A stretch of 64,000 bases of DNA from Hypericum androsaemum. Its lineage: Eukaryota > Streptophyta > Magnoliopsida > Malpighiales > Hypericaceae. The notes under the pieces are model-generated. The model saw only the letters and a list, made by a program, of their open reading frames with translations, was not told the origin of the DNA and ran no database searches. This document shows positions 43,623-55,441 of this stretch, piece after piece; position 1 is the first letter of the stretch; every line of letters starts with the position of its first letter. The translations under genes and the position numbers were made by a program. The stretch spans positions 14,504,221 to 14,568,220 of the forward strand of contig OZ023181.1 of assembly GCA_963995505.1 (NCBI GenBank), in the 5' to 3' direction.

Positions 43623-44747
43623 CCAACATTTCTCTCTATTTTCTCTTTCTGTTACAACAGATTTAGTTCTTCGAGGCTCTCTTCTTCGTCATTTCTTGAG
43701 CTCCCTAGTTCAGATTGTAGCATGATTACTCTTCTGTGATTAATATTAATTTTGCTTTATAAAAAATAAATTTCCGTGTAATAACATTCCCCTACTTGCT
43801 TGGCAACTAATACATCAATCTTATAGTCTCTTTGGGCTTAATCTCTTATTGGTGAAACTTTCTTAAAATTTATACAAAACCGATTTGTGACTAATTTTTA
43901 TTTGAACTTTCGAAAATTTTAGTACCGTTAATAGTCATATGCCACTCACTGACTGTCACGCATGGTGGCACGATCGGCACGCTTCTTCCACAAGGCATTC
44001 CAATATTTGATTTGGTCCGATCTGTAATTTAGAAGAGGCAAGGCATATAATATCTTCGCATATGATCAAGGTTCCAGGACTTATCATGTCACTAATCGCC
44101 ATTCGTCGCAGTGAAATCGGTCTACATTTCTATTATTTTTCGTTTTGGGCTCTCAGCTAATGAAGTGAGCTAGGCCCATCTGGGACATTCCTGATAAGCG
44201 TGGATACTGCCCCCGTCAGATTCGGCTTGGTCTTTTTTAACCCTTTTTTCCTCGAGGAAACAGTCATTGTTTTTAAGGAGATAAAACGGAGTCACGGTAT
44301 TCTTTTCCTAAAGATTCCTTCAATGATTTTTCCTTTTTTAATAAATGTAAAATTTATTGATAATTTAAAAGATATTACGAATAATGTATTAAGGACGACG
44401 GAAACATGTCATGAAGAGCAATTGGGGAACTAAAAAAATGCATAACAATGAACAACAAGGGAAATCAGTGACAATATAATATTATTCCGAATAATTGCAA
44501 GGCCAACGAAAGGATCAAATTTCTTACGGAAAAATGAAAGAGAGGCCAAATGTGAGACAATAGTGAATCACATCGTAGAGAGAGGACCTACGAATGCGAG
44601 TTCTTCTTTCACAATATATTATCAATAAAAATCTACATCTTAAATAAAATGGCAGGACTGACGAGTTTTTATCTTTTTTTAATGTAATTTTTTTATAAAT
44701 ACCTTTTTTTTACAAAGAAAAAGCTCAAGCCACGTCAGATTTTCTAG
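43623..44747. other. Spacer with no supported feature
   Basis: AT-rich sequence with a 77-codon open frame (44200-44433) lacking motifs. The left part (CTCTTCTTCGTCATTTCTTGAG, near 43680) resembles 5' LTR leader sequence, but no partner was found. Confidence 0.3.
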
Positions 44748-44789
44748 CTTTTTATTGCACCAATAAAAATATAAGAGTACACCATAAAT

Positions 44790-44935
44790 TTTAACAGGTT
44801 CACTTGCAAACCTACAAGTTTTACCAGGTTCACTTGCAAACCAACAAGTTTTGCCAGGTGCACTTGCAAACTTTCAAGTTTTCACATGTTCACTTGTAAA
44901 CCTACAAGTTTTCACAGGTGCATTTGCAAACCTCT
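44790..44935. repeat. 30-bp LTR minisatellite (3' LTR copy)
   Basis: Five degenerate units of AGGTTCACTTGCAAACCTAC plus AAGTTTTACC. The homologous array in the 5' LTR is at 55655-55805. Confidence 0.85.
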
Positions 44936-45771
44936 TACCCACTCCGGCTAGCTACCGATTCTAGATTTACAGGATCACTAGAAATCTCTGAGCTGATCGT
45001 TGCTCTTACAAATTTACTTCTCACACCTTTACACAGAAATTGAGTATGTATCTTAAAACAAATGTATTCTCTAATACGCTCTTTGCCTTAACTACTTCGT
45101 GATCACAACTTTTCTCTTTCGAATGTTGGAACTCAGCTTGAGCTATATTTCTTCTTTGAATCTTGATCACTTTCTTTTTCTCTCAAGTGGTCCATCTTTC
45201 TATTTGGCTTGATCTTCTATTTATAGGATCTCCTTTGCAAGTAGCCGTTGGCCCTTGCTCTCCAAACAAGTCTTCAAACTTGGTCACCACGTCCAAAGTA
45301 GCTGTTGGAGGAGAAGTCTTCTCGAGCTAGCAAAAGCTAGCACTCTTTTTCCTAGGCTTGACTTGCGTTGACTTTGACATGAGTGTTGACTTTGCCTTAA
45401 GATGATTATAAAACTCTTCCCAAAGTTAATCTCTCTAATCCATAGAAGAGTGCATTAACCACCAAGCAACAAGCCAAGGCAAGGCCTTATACGGTGGGTA
45501 AAAGTCTTAATCATCTTGATCTCTACAAAGTTTAAATTCGAACTTGCCTTAGGATAAATATCTAGATCATTTGGTAAAGCTTCAACTAGAGTGAGTAAGT
45601 AAAGACTTGTACCAGACTTGAAAAAATTCTTAACAACTCAAATCATAAAAAGTCTTCGTTGACTCTAGACTTTACACAGAAATCATATATCACGCAAAAG
45701 ACAAGATTATGACCTCGTGTCAGAATAAACTTAGTCTTTGGAAAAAATCACTCACCTAACTTGTAAGTTAA

Positions 45772-46030
45772 TATGATACCCCGTTAATTATCTATTATGT
45801 CTGAAATGCTTAAGTGATTTGATTGGTACTATCCATATCAATAAGGTGTACCTTCTTTTCTAGCACACATCTTGAGAGAACTCCAAGGTGAAACGCGTTT
45901 GGCCGGGTGTAGGATAAGGATGGGTGACCTCCTGAGAAGTTTTTAGGATGCATGTGAGTGAGGACAAAATATACTGAAAAAGACCTGTGTTCGTTTGTGG
46001 AGACAATTAATCAAATCACGGGGCGTTACA
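45772..46030 (+). mobile_element. Cassandra-type solo LTR carrying a 5S-rRNA-like domain
   Basis: 259 bases flanked by GTTAA at 45767-45771 and 46031-46035, absent from the homologous position of the partner SIRE LTR (near 56880). It starts TATGATACCCCG (TG expected; one base changed) and ends GGGGCGTTACA. The middle carries a 5S-like segment including GGATGGGTGACCTCCTGAGAAGT. Cassandra TRIM elements are known to carry 5S sequences with RNA polymerase III boxes in their LTRs. No second LTR or interior is present, so this is a solo LTR. Confidence 0.85.
45866..45950 (+). other. 5S-rRNA-like polymerase III domain
   Basis: GAACTCCAAGGTGAAACGCG aligns with the 5S box A region and GGATGGGTGACCTCCTGAGAAG with box C. 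The 5' third of 5S rRNA is not convincingly present, so this is an LTR-borne promoter-like domain and not a 5S gene. Confidence 0.82.
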
Positions 46031-47886
46031 GTTAAGTCCTCGTAGCTTATGACCGATCTCTCGATATACTTCTTTATCCCTTTGATCATGACTAGCATGT
46101 TGTAGTACTTAAAGATAACTGAGTTTAAGATCAGTGTACTACTATGCATAGCCTTTTTCTTGATCATATTTAACCAAATTCTGATATGCACTTAATCAAA
46201 ATATCAAGGCATTTTCAATCTCCCCTTTTTTATAAGGGCAATTTCTTATAATAATTTGGCTAAGACTCCCCCTTAATCATTTACCGATTAAGTTTTCCTC
46301 ACTCATCACGCTCCCCTTTTCTTTATGCACTCAACAACCATGTTAGATCATTTGGGATGGGCTTAAAGTCCATGACAAACATGAGCCATTATAAATTTTG
46401 TTTAAGTATAGTGCAAGACGTAAGTCTATGACAAACATGCGTCCAACATAGAACATGATAAGTAAAAGTAGCAATTATAGCATAGACAAAAGTACAGAGC
46501 AAATATTCAACAAACATACCAGCCATAAGAATATAGTGAGTTTTTTTATCTTAGGCTCAAAAGATCAACAGATCTTCAAAAGTATTTTTTTTGAGGAGTG
46601 GAGCTTTGATCAATAAGAATCATCACCACTTGCATCTCTTCCATAACCTCTTCCATTATCTGAGTTATGGCCAAAGACATCATCTTCGCTTGACTCTGAG
46701 GAACTCTTGTTCTAATCTTTACCTACGAAGAAGGCTCTTTAAAAGGCAGTGGGTGATTCTTTCTTCTTCTTCGTGACAGTAGAGGCAGAGGCCTTCTTTG
46801 CCTTAGGTGGAGTCTTGGTGAGACTCTTCTTCTTCTTCTTCTTCTTCTGCACAGGCTTCTCTGTCAACAAAGTCCTGACTCTTAAAGTTGAGCCAGACTT
46901 CTACTTTGGGGCTACGGTAATGCCCTTGCCCTTCTTCTTTCTCTTATCTTCATCGGCTGCTTTGATAATAATCTGTGCGGTAGCAGAAGCAGCAGCTTGA
47001 ATTGTAGTTTGATTTTCTTCAGCCACAACTTTGATTTCCTGAGCTTCTTTCTCAGGAATAGCTTCTTTTTCCTTCCTTTTAACCAGGTATTCTTCTCCCT
47101 ACAAGGTGCTCTTATCAGAAAGGCTACCTTTAGCAAACAATTTATGTGTTGCTGGGGTCATAGACAGCTTGCTCGTTGTCTTCTTAGATAAATCAGTGCT
47201 TTTTGAGAGTGGAACAAAAGGAGGAACTTGTGCTACTGGTGTTGGAGTGAGGATTGGAGACTTCTGAAGTCCCTCAAATGAGTTAACTACTTGGTTAAAT
47301 GGCAGAGAGTCTTGCATTCCTTCAACTTTGGGAGCAGGGACTTCTTCTTCTTCTTCATCTGGTACATGATGATCTGGAGAGGCACTGATATAAGGAGAAT
47401 TACCTCCTTCTTGAGTAGGATCTGCATATTTCTGAGGAGAGGAGTTGGTATTATCCATTGGCCGGATGCCAATATCCTCAGGCTGAGGAGAAAGCGCTGG
47501 ATTGGAGGGACCATCCTGGCCTTTCAGCACCATAAACTCCTGCTGCATCTTCTTATATCTCTTCTGCAACTTAATGATTTGATTTTTCAAAGTAAGTAGA
47601 TCCTTTCTCATCCTCTTGTCAGTTGTCTTGGGTATTTGCAACTTCGGATAGGTGGGAAAGAGGACTTTGTTAGACGAACCCTTGAGAGTGAGTCCTTGCC
47701 TTTTCTCAAATTGAGCAGCCCTTCTCTTAATGGAAAGAATAGCATTCTTTCTTTTTTTGTTCGTCCATTTCCCATCTTTCTCCTTTACCCCAATGCTTTG
47801 CAATATTGCACAATTGTAAACATCTGTAGGCATAGCTCCTTTGTCTAGAGGATTACATATTTCAACCATAACAATGATAGAATATA

Positions 47887-49278
47887 GGGAAAATTACCCT
47901 CATGTCCCTGTACTTTGGTCACCCTCCCCCTAGGGTCCCTGAATTTTGGAAAATAATTTTTCCGTCCCTAAGTTTTAATGATAATAGACTCTCGGATCCC
48001 TGGAGCCAGAATATTTCTTTTTCTCCTGTGAATTCCCACTTGAAATGACCAAAATGCCTTCCCACTAAAAAAAATTAAAATAAAACTCTCTTTTCTTCCC
48101 CTTCTTCTTCCTCCCACCTCCCACCTCCCACCTTCAACATTCAACATTCAACCAAAAACTCAAATTCAAAAAATCAGAACCTTTTTATTGAGATTCAAAA
48201 CTAATTAGAGAGAATTGAAATTTAAAAAAAATCCTAATTTTAAACTGACACAGAACAAAACATAGAAATTGTCCAGATGATTAAACTCACAAACAAAACC
48301 CAGAAATATGTTGAAACCAAAAACAACTTAGCAACCTTGAACCAAAATAAAACCCAATCCTAATTTGTTCATCCCCATGTTCATGTTCTCTCTAAGTTTT
48401 TCCCCATGTTCATCCCCCACCGACCGATTCACTTCTCGCGACCAAAATAAAACCCAATCCCCTTAGCAACCCTGAAGAAAATCCTAGCTTTTCCCCACGT
48501 TCATCCCCCACCGACCGCTTCACTTTGCGAGACTGACCGCTTCACTTCTTTAAGTCCAAACCCAACCTAAATCCATAAAATAAAATTGTCCACTTGGAGT
48601 CACCACCATTGGGCCCGTTGACGGGCCCGAGGAGCTGCCTCTCGATCCCATACTTATCGAGCTTCAGCAAGTTGAGGGACGCGATGGCGGCGTCGATCTC
48701 TGGCTTCAAATCTGATTCCTTATTTTTCAATCTCAGTTGGGGCTTCTATCATGCCGTAATTGCTTCTGTGATTTCGAATCTTCCGTGTTCGTAGTGGTAC
48801 TAATCTAGGGTTTTCCAATACTTGTAATTTTGGGTTTTAATGTGAGGTTCAGCTTTTCCCTTTGTGTTATTGGAAAGTAGTTAGTGAGAAGGGGAAAAAA
48901 TAATAAAAGATCTACAGAGGATTTAATTGTGTTTTGTTTCCTGGGATTCAATTATTTTTTGATGGAGATGAACAAGGAATTTTTGATCTGGGTTTCTTAA
49001 TTTTCGATGAAGACGAACAAGGACTTTTTTATATGAATTTATTGATTTTTGATCTGGGTTTATTAATTTTTGAGTTGTGGTTGAAGTGGAGATGAGAGGG
49101 GAGGAAGAAGGATTGGTCATTTCAAGTGGGAGTTCACTGGAGAAAAAAGAATATTCTGGCTCTAGGGACCCAAGAGTCTATTATCATCAAAACTTAGGGA
49201 CGAAAAAATTATTTTCCAAAATCCAGGGACCTTTGGGGGAGGGTGACCAAAGTACATGGACGTGAGGGTAATTTGCCC
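47887..49278. mobile_element. Mutator-type non-autonomous element (Pack-MULE candidate)
   Basis: Perfect 9-bp duplications TAGAATATA (47878-47886, 49279-49287) flank 1392 bases whose ends are 164-bp inverted repeats (47887-48050, 49115-49278) beginning GGGAAAATTACCCTCATG / GGGCAAATTACCCTCACG. Nine-base duplications and long terminal inverted repeats are the Mutator hallmarks. No transposase inside. The interior contains a GC-rich segment resembling a host gene exon (48600-48730). Because it lies inside a dead SIRE ORF, it arrived after that element. Confidence 0.92.
48600..48730 (-). pseudogene. Captured glycyl-tRNA synthetase WHEP-domain fragment (probable)
   Basis: The minus strand reads KPEIDAAIASLNLLKLDKYG then IERQLL (about 48640-48712), very like the WHEP helix-turn-helix near the N-terminus of plant glycyl-tRNA synthetase, which I recall as KPEIDAAIEQLNKLKLEKS. 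The WHEP domain binds tRNA. Only this helix pair is recognisable; flanking codons do not continue the enzyme. Its place between Mutator-type terminal repeats makes it a captured fragment. Other WHEP-bearing synthetases are alternatives. Confidence 0.55.
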
Positions 49279-50794
49279 TAGAATATATGATCCTCCCATA
49301 AGGATGAAACTTTTTGGGCTCTTTTGCTACTACTTTGATCTTGCAGATCAAAAATTCAGCAATATTGATCTTGTCCTTGGCCCACACATGCTTAAGGAGG
49401 TTCAACTCTTCATTGGATATGACATTGGTGTTGGAGGGCTTGTTGAAGATAGTCGTGGAGATAAAATGCTAGATTATTCAGAACTCAGCATCATAGATCG
49501 TGGTGGCTCTATAGTTTACTTTAACCTTTTTGAACGAAGCCCCACTGATCTCATTCCACATTTCCAACCCTGCAGCCTCTTATTTTTGAATTTGGCTAAA
49601 TTTAGCCATGTACAACTTACCCTGAACATCTCCCCTAAATCCTGAGGAGTGACCGTGTAGAAATCCTTCCTAAGAAATTACTGCAAGGCTCTAGCATCAT
49701 ATCTAGACCCTCCAGGTACTCTAGGAGCTAGCCTTCTATGGGTTAACAAGGTAGCATAGAATTCTCTCGCTCTATCCGCATTGATCCTGTAGCCTATTAT
49801 CGACAGACCAAATAGACCAGATACTTCTAACCACTCTTTGGCCCTCTCACCAAACCCTTTAGGAAATAGATTACCCCAGTCTATTATTCATCCACTAATG
49901 ACCTTTTTGAAACTCAGCATATTAAATCATTCAAGAAACTCTTCATGCTTGAACAAAAGGTTCTCATAGACAGGATGAATAATTACCAGTTTGTCACAGC
50001 ATATTCTCCCGAAGGTATACTCTATCACAGTAGCCTCAGTATCATCTTCATTCTCTTCTTCTTTTGGAACCGCCCTTTTCTTGGAGGTCCTAGAAGAGGA
50101 AGAATCCATTTCTTCAGAGGAGGGCTTAACCCTCTTCGCCCTAGGCTCGTCCTTGGAAAAGGATCACTTTTTCTTGCCAAACTTGACAGCCACCCCTTTC
50201 TTCTTGTGCACTTTCTTCTCTGGTGGCTCAACCATGGGGACTTTTCCTTTCGTAAGAATAGGAAGTGGTACTTCCTCCTTGTGCTCCTCTGCATGCCTTT
50301 CTTCCTCCATCTCTAGTTGGTCTCTTGAAGATTGGCGAGTTTTTCTTTTTGAAGGGAGTTTGACCTTGGGTTTTACTTAGAGGACTCACCCCTTTTTATT
50401 GTAGTAGCACCTGATGTCTTCTCTTTCTCCTTCAACTAAGAATCCACTGGATTCTTTTTCTTGGGTGGTTCTTGAGGCTTGGAAAGACCATGTAGGCAGC
50501 TGGAATGCCTCATCTTCCCAGACTTGAGAGAGAGAGAGAGAGAGAGATTCTCAGAAAAACCCTTGGGAGAGAGAAGTAGTGGAGATTCTAGGCAAAGGAA
50601 AGGATGGGGAGAGAGGAAGAAGATAATTATTACTGATTTAAATTAGATATAATCACTCTAATTTATAGACTTAGCAAAAAACCAGTTGAAAGGACACCAA
50701 AGAATAACCGTTATGATTTGACAGCCGGTGGTTATCGTCCATTGGTCCTTGCAACAGTTGAGAAATTTCTCTTAGTCCATCACGACGTTTGAGA

Positions 50795-53700
50795 TTAAAC
50801 TTCTTGTTGGCATGTAAGTCCTAATTCTCTCCTTATCCTAATAAAATCTCCTTCATTTAAGGGCTTGGTAAATATGTCTGCTAATTGATTTTTCGAGCAT
50901 ACAAAATGTAGCACTATATCACCTTTTTGGATATGATCTATAAGAAAGTGATGCCTAATTTCAATGTGTTTGGTGCGAGAATGTTGCACCGGATTTTTAC
51001 TAAGTCAAATAGCACTAGTATTATCACACATGATTGGCATTTTATCAAAATTCATACCGTAATCTTGGAGTTATTGCTTCAACCATAGAAGTTAAGAACA
51101 TCAACTGCTAGCAGAGATGTACTTCGCCTCAGCTGTAGAGAGAGACACAGAATTTTGCTTCTTGCTGAACCATGATATCAACATGTTCTGAAGCAATTGG
51201 CATGTTCCTGATGTACTCTTCCTATCCAGCTTGCAACCTACAAAATCGGCGTCAAAATATTCAATCAATTCAAAACCACTTTCCTTAGTATACCAAATAC
51301 CCATGTCAGTTATCCCCTTTAGATCTAATCTGATTATGCTTTTAACAGCCATAAAGTGAGTTTCTATGGGACTAGATTGAAATCTAGCACACATGCAAAC
51401 ACTGAATAGTATATTAGGACGACTGGCAGTTAAATAAAGTAGAGATCTAATCATACCTTGATACTTTTTTTGATCAAATGGAACACCTTCCTCATCCTTG
51501 TCTAGCTTTGTGCTAGCAGCCATAGAAGTGCCCATTTCATTCAGCTTCATCATGTCAAACTTTTTCAAGATATCTTTGATATACTTAGTTTGACTTATGA
51601 AAATTTCTTTTTTGGATTGGTTAATTTGAAGACCAAGGAAATATTTCAATTCTCCTATCATACTCATCTCAAACTCTTTTTGCATAGTTTCAGCAAACTC
51701 CTTGCACATAGAATCATTTGTTGCGCCAAAAATAATATCATCGACATATATTTGCACAAGCAACAGATTATTCTTTTCACCTTTAATGAACAATGTTGTA
51801 TCAACATTGCCCCTTTTAAAATCCTTTTCAATAAGAAAACCACTTAGCTTTTCATACCAAGCTCTAGGACCATATAAAGCTTTGTTTAGGCGATAAACAT
51901 GGTCAGGTTTATCTAAGCTTTCAAAACTAGGTGGCTATTTTACATAGACTTCTTCTTTAACAATACCATTTAAGAATGCACTCTTAACGTCCATTTGGTA
52001 AAGTTTGAAGTCCATGTGGCATGCAAATGCTAAAAGTAACTGAATAGCTTCTAATCTAGCAATAGGTGCGAATATTTTATCATAATTTATTCCCTCTTCT
52101 TGGGAATAATCCTATGCTACAAGTCTAGCCTTATTTCGAGTTACTATAGCATTTTCATCCATCTTGTTCCTAAAGACCCACTTAGTGCCAATCACAGGAT
52201 GATTAGTTGGTCTAGGAAAAAGCGTCCACACATCACTTCTCTCGAATTGATTTAGCTCTTATGCATAGCAATCATCCAAAATGCATCATCGATATCATTA
52301 CTTATATCTCTAAGTTCAACTTGAGATAAAAATGCAAGATGCGTGCAAGTATTATGGATTGCTCTTCGAGTAACTATACCTTTGTGTTAATCACCTATTA
52401 CCTATATGAGAGGATGATCTTTGACAGTTTTCTACTCTTTTGTGGTCGGAGGATGCCTTCCTGCATTTTCCTCCAGTTTAGCGTTATTCGTGCTAATAAG
52501 CTTCTCATCCTTCTCCTCATCAGAAAGATCGACAATTTCCTTTCCAGGTATCAAGGCTTGTTCATCAAACAAGACATGTACGGATTCTTCTACCTTGCTG
52601 CTTTGCTTGTTGAATACTCGATTGGCCTTAGAGTTATTTGCATAACCCAAGAATATAGCCTCATCACTTTTAGCTTCAAATTTGCCAAGGTAATTTTTAC
52701 CATTGTTGTGCACAAAGTATTTAGACCTAAATATGTGGAAGTAACCAATGTTTGGCTTTCTTCTCTTGTATAGCTCATATGGAGTATTTTTTAGCAATGA
52801 TCTAATGGAGGTTCTATTTATAGTATGACAGGTAGTATTGACGGCCTCTGCCCAAAAATACTTTGGCATATTATACTCACAGATCATAGTCCTAGCCATT
52901 TCTTCTAATGTTCTATTCTTCCTTTCGACGACCCCATTTTGTTGAGGTGTTCTAGGAGAAGAGAAATTATGGCTAATTCTATTTTGATCACAGAAATTCT
53001 CGAATTCTTTGTTCTCAAATTATGTTCCATGATCACTCCTTACATTTATGATCGTGGTACTTTTCTTATTTTGTACTTTCTTGCAAAACTTGACACATAC
53101 ATTGGTTGCTTCGCTTTTTAATCTTACAAAGAACTCCCAAGTAAACCCGGAGTAGTCATCAACGAACACAAAACCATCGTATTTTCTTTCAAGACTTTGT
53201 ATACCAGTTGGTCCAAATAAATCTATATGAATCAACTCCAACGGTCGAGAAGTAGACAAACAATATTTTGGTTTAAATGATGATTTAACATGCTTCCCTT
53301 TGGTGCATGCCTCACAGAGTTTATTCTTATCAAAAGATAAACTTGGCAAGCATTCAACCAATTTACGCTTAGCAAGTTTGGAAAATGTTCTCATGTTAAC
53401 ATGTCCTAACTTTCTATGCCACATCCAACTCTCTGCTTCTTTGACTATTAAACATGTGTTGTTTGCATCAAGACTCTTTAGGTTAACTATATAGACATTG
53501 CCTCTTTTATGTCCTATCATGCATAAACCCTCTGAGCTTTCAACTTTGTAAATATTTTCTTCAAATTTAACACATAGTCCCATTGTCGCAGAGTTGTGAC
53601 ACGCTAAGTAAGTTATGCGTTAAACTATCAACAAGCAGCACATTTCTTATAAGAGTGGTAGTTGAATTTTCAACATTACCTTGACTGATAATTGTGCCTT

Positions 53701-53930
53701 GTCCATTATCTCCAAAGGTGACCTTCCCATCTTTTTCTTTCTTATACTAGAGAAGAACCTTCTATCTCCAGTCATATGTCTCGTGCATCCGCTATCAATG
53801 AACCATTCCTAGTTCTGTTCATGATGCGCTCCCGAGACATACCTGCAAGAGCAACTAAGTCTTTAATTTTGGTACCCAAACTTGGTTGTGTCCAAATTTG
53901 TCAGATAAAATATAAGTTCCCTTTGGAAGC
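50795..53930 (-). pseudogene. SIRE-type protease-integrase-RT-RNase H remnant
   Basis: Protease shows IDSGCTRHMTG (53766-53800). Pre-integrase and integrase span 53583-52432 with WMWHRKLGHVNMRTFSKLAK, CEACTKGKHVKSSF, LIHIDLFGPTG and YSGFTWEFF. Reverse transcriptase follows, with LLLVQIYVDDIIFGATND (51720-51785) and LKYFLGLQINQSK. RNase H has YFDADFVGCKLDRKSTSG near 51210-51270 and ends with KHIEIRHHFLIDH and NQLADIFTKPL near 50860-50980. Stops break it at about 53740, 53020, 52150 and 51090. Copia order, minus strand. Confidence 0.88.
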
Positions 53931-55420
53931 TAGACTTTCTTTGTTCTAGAAATCTTACCATTATGATAATTTATAGCTAGATGCCTAACATTGCCACTAG
54001 TATAACATTTCTTGTTAGTCAGATGAGGACTTCTGAACTGTTTATTACTTGGGCTACTATTGGATTGCATTGGCTGAGACACACGAACAGTGTCAGGAAT
54101 AGTCTTTTTAGACTTCAGCTCTTCTAACTCTTGTTCAAGAGCTTTGATCCTTTCATCGCTAATAGTTAACTCATTTTTTAGTTCGGATCTTTTAATTATA
54201 GCATCTCTCAGTTCTCCTACAACCTGATCAAAGGCATCATACAACTCTTCAAAGGTAAAGTCAGCATAGTCATCATTTACCTGAGATGGTTCTCCTTGCT
54301 CAATCCCTATTAAGCACAGCTGTGCTTCCTGACTTTCGTCTTGGGTGGATGATTTATAGTCGGTGTCATCCCAAAGGGCTATGTGACCCTTGTCTCTTCT
54401 TCTCTTTTTTTCTGAGCCTTTCTTCGGATTAAGCTTAGGACAGTCACTCCTCACATGTCCAGGCTTGTTGCACTCATAGCACTGGATGACTTCTTTCTTC
54501 TCGTCCTCCTCTTTTTTCTTGAGGAACTTCTTGTTGGGAAATTTTTTTCTTTTGAAGAACTTGTTGAAGCATCTTACCAATATGGCAATGTCTTCATCTT
54601 CTTCATCCATCCCACAAGAAACAACTTCCCTTTTCTTAGCCTTGAAGGCTAGGTTCTTTTTTCGGGAGTTTGTATTTTTCTCAATTTCCTCATTTGACTT
54701 TTGGATCATCTTGATCTCATGAGTCATGAGTGAGCCAACGAGTTCATCGATAGAAAGGACATTAAGATCCTTTGCTTCTTCGATGGCTGTGACTTTCGAT
54801 GACTAAAATTTAGGCAAGCTTCTCAATAATTTGTGTACAATTTTATAATTTCTATAGCTTTTGCCTAGTGACTTTAACAAGTTTACTATGTTAGTAAACC
54901 TTGTCACTATTTCACTAATGGTCTCATCAGGTAACATCTTGAATACTTATATACTAACATGTTTATCTTAGACTCTTTTACTTGGTTAGTACCCTCGTAA
55001 GTGACTACGAGTTTAACCCAGATCTCTTTGGCCGAAGCACACATAAAAATTTTATTAAACTCTAAAGCGTTAAATGTACAATGTAACATATTTATGGTTT
55101 TACAATTAACTTGTACCTTTTTTACCTCTTCTAGAGTCTAAGAATCTTTGGACTTGGCTACTTTCTCATCTCCTTTCATTTCGTAGGGAGTGAATGGACC
55201 ATCTTCGATGGCTCTCCAAGTTTCTCAATAATTGGCTTGAATGAAGATCTTCATTCTTGCCTTCCAAAAGGAATAGTGACCTCCAGCAAATAAAGGAGGT
55301 CTTGTGGTAGACTGTCCTTCAGCAAAAGTGAGGTTTGATGAGGTTACCGTGATCTTTTTCCTCAAATTTTAGTCCTGCACACTTAATCAAAATACGTCAA
55401 ATGTATAGTCTGTAAAGTAT
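53930..55420 (-). pseudogene. SIRE-type gag remnant
   Basis: The UBN2-like part (EFNKIFMCASAKEIWVKL, 54990-55060) is broken by stops and frameshifts. The frame from 54727 to 53930 is open for 265 codons: a basic region with FKRKKFPNKKFLKKK, the CCHC knuckle CYECNKPGHVRSDC (54445-54485), an acidic stretch with WDDTD, and a heptad-rich segment near LTISDERIKALEQELEELKS (54115-54175) that predicts a coiled coil. Confidence 0.85.
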
Positions 55421-55441
55421 GGGACTTGCTCTGATACTAAT

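Larger units (their letters stand above)
44748..46217 (-). repeat. 3' LTR of the SIRE-type element, outer end missing
   Basis: Aligns with 55623-57069. It lacks the counterpart of 55442-55622 and is interrupted by a Cassandra-type solo LTR. The right LTR has its own insert-like segments near 56265-56420 and 56700-56800 that are absent here. Confidence 0.82.
46590..50109 (-). pseudogene. Envelope-like third ORF of the SIRE-type element, interrupted
   Basis: Begins at 50109 with a serine/lysine/glutamate-rich N-terminus (MDSSSSRTSKK), then segments such as WGNLFPKGFGERAKEWL, YRINADRAREL and RKDFYTVTPQDLGEMF over about 49330-49900, resembling the putative plant transposon protein domain of Sirevirus third ORFs. 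The C-terminal half (47869 to 46590) has a coiled-coil-like LKNQIIKLQKRYKKMQQEF and proline/serine-rich sequence, then lysine-rich residues. Stops occur near 49930, 49720 and 49510. The insertion at 47887-49278 splits it, and the frame is continuous across that site if the insert and one duplication are disregarded. The function of such proteins is unproven. Confidence 0.72.

Noticed and set aside
45866..45950. A 5S rRNA gene
   Set aside because: Only the internal promoter-like part of 5S is present, it lies within a solo LTR bounded by a 5-bp duplication, and the 5' third of 5S is missing.
47291..47599. Hydrophobic, phenylalanine-rich plus-strand frames at 46749-47599 and 49945-50380
   Set aside because: They are the reverse strand of lysine- and glutamate-rich codons of the SIRE envelope-like ORF.
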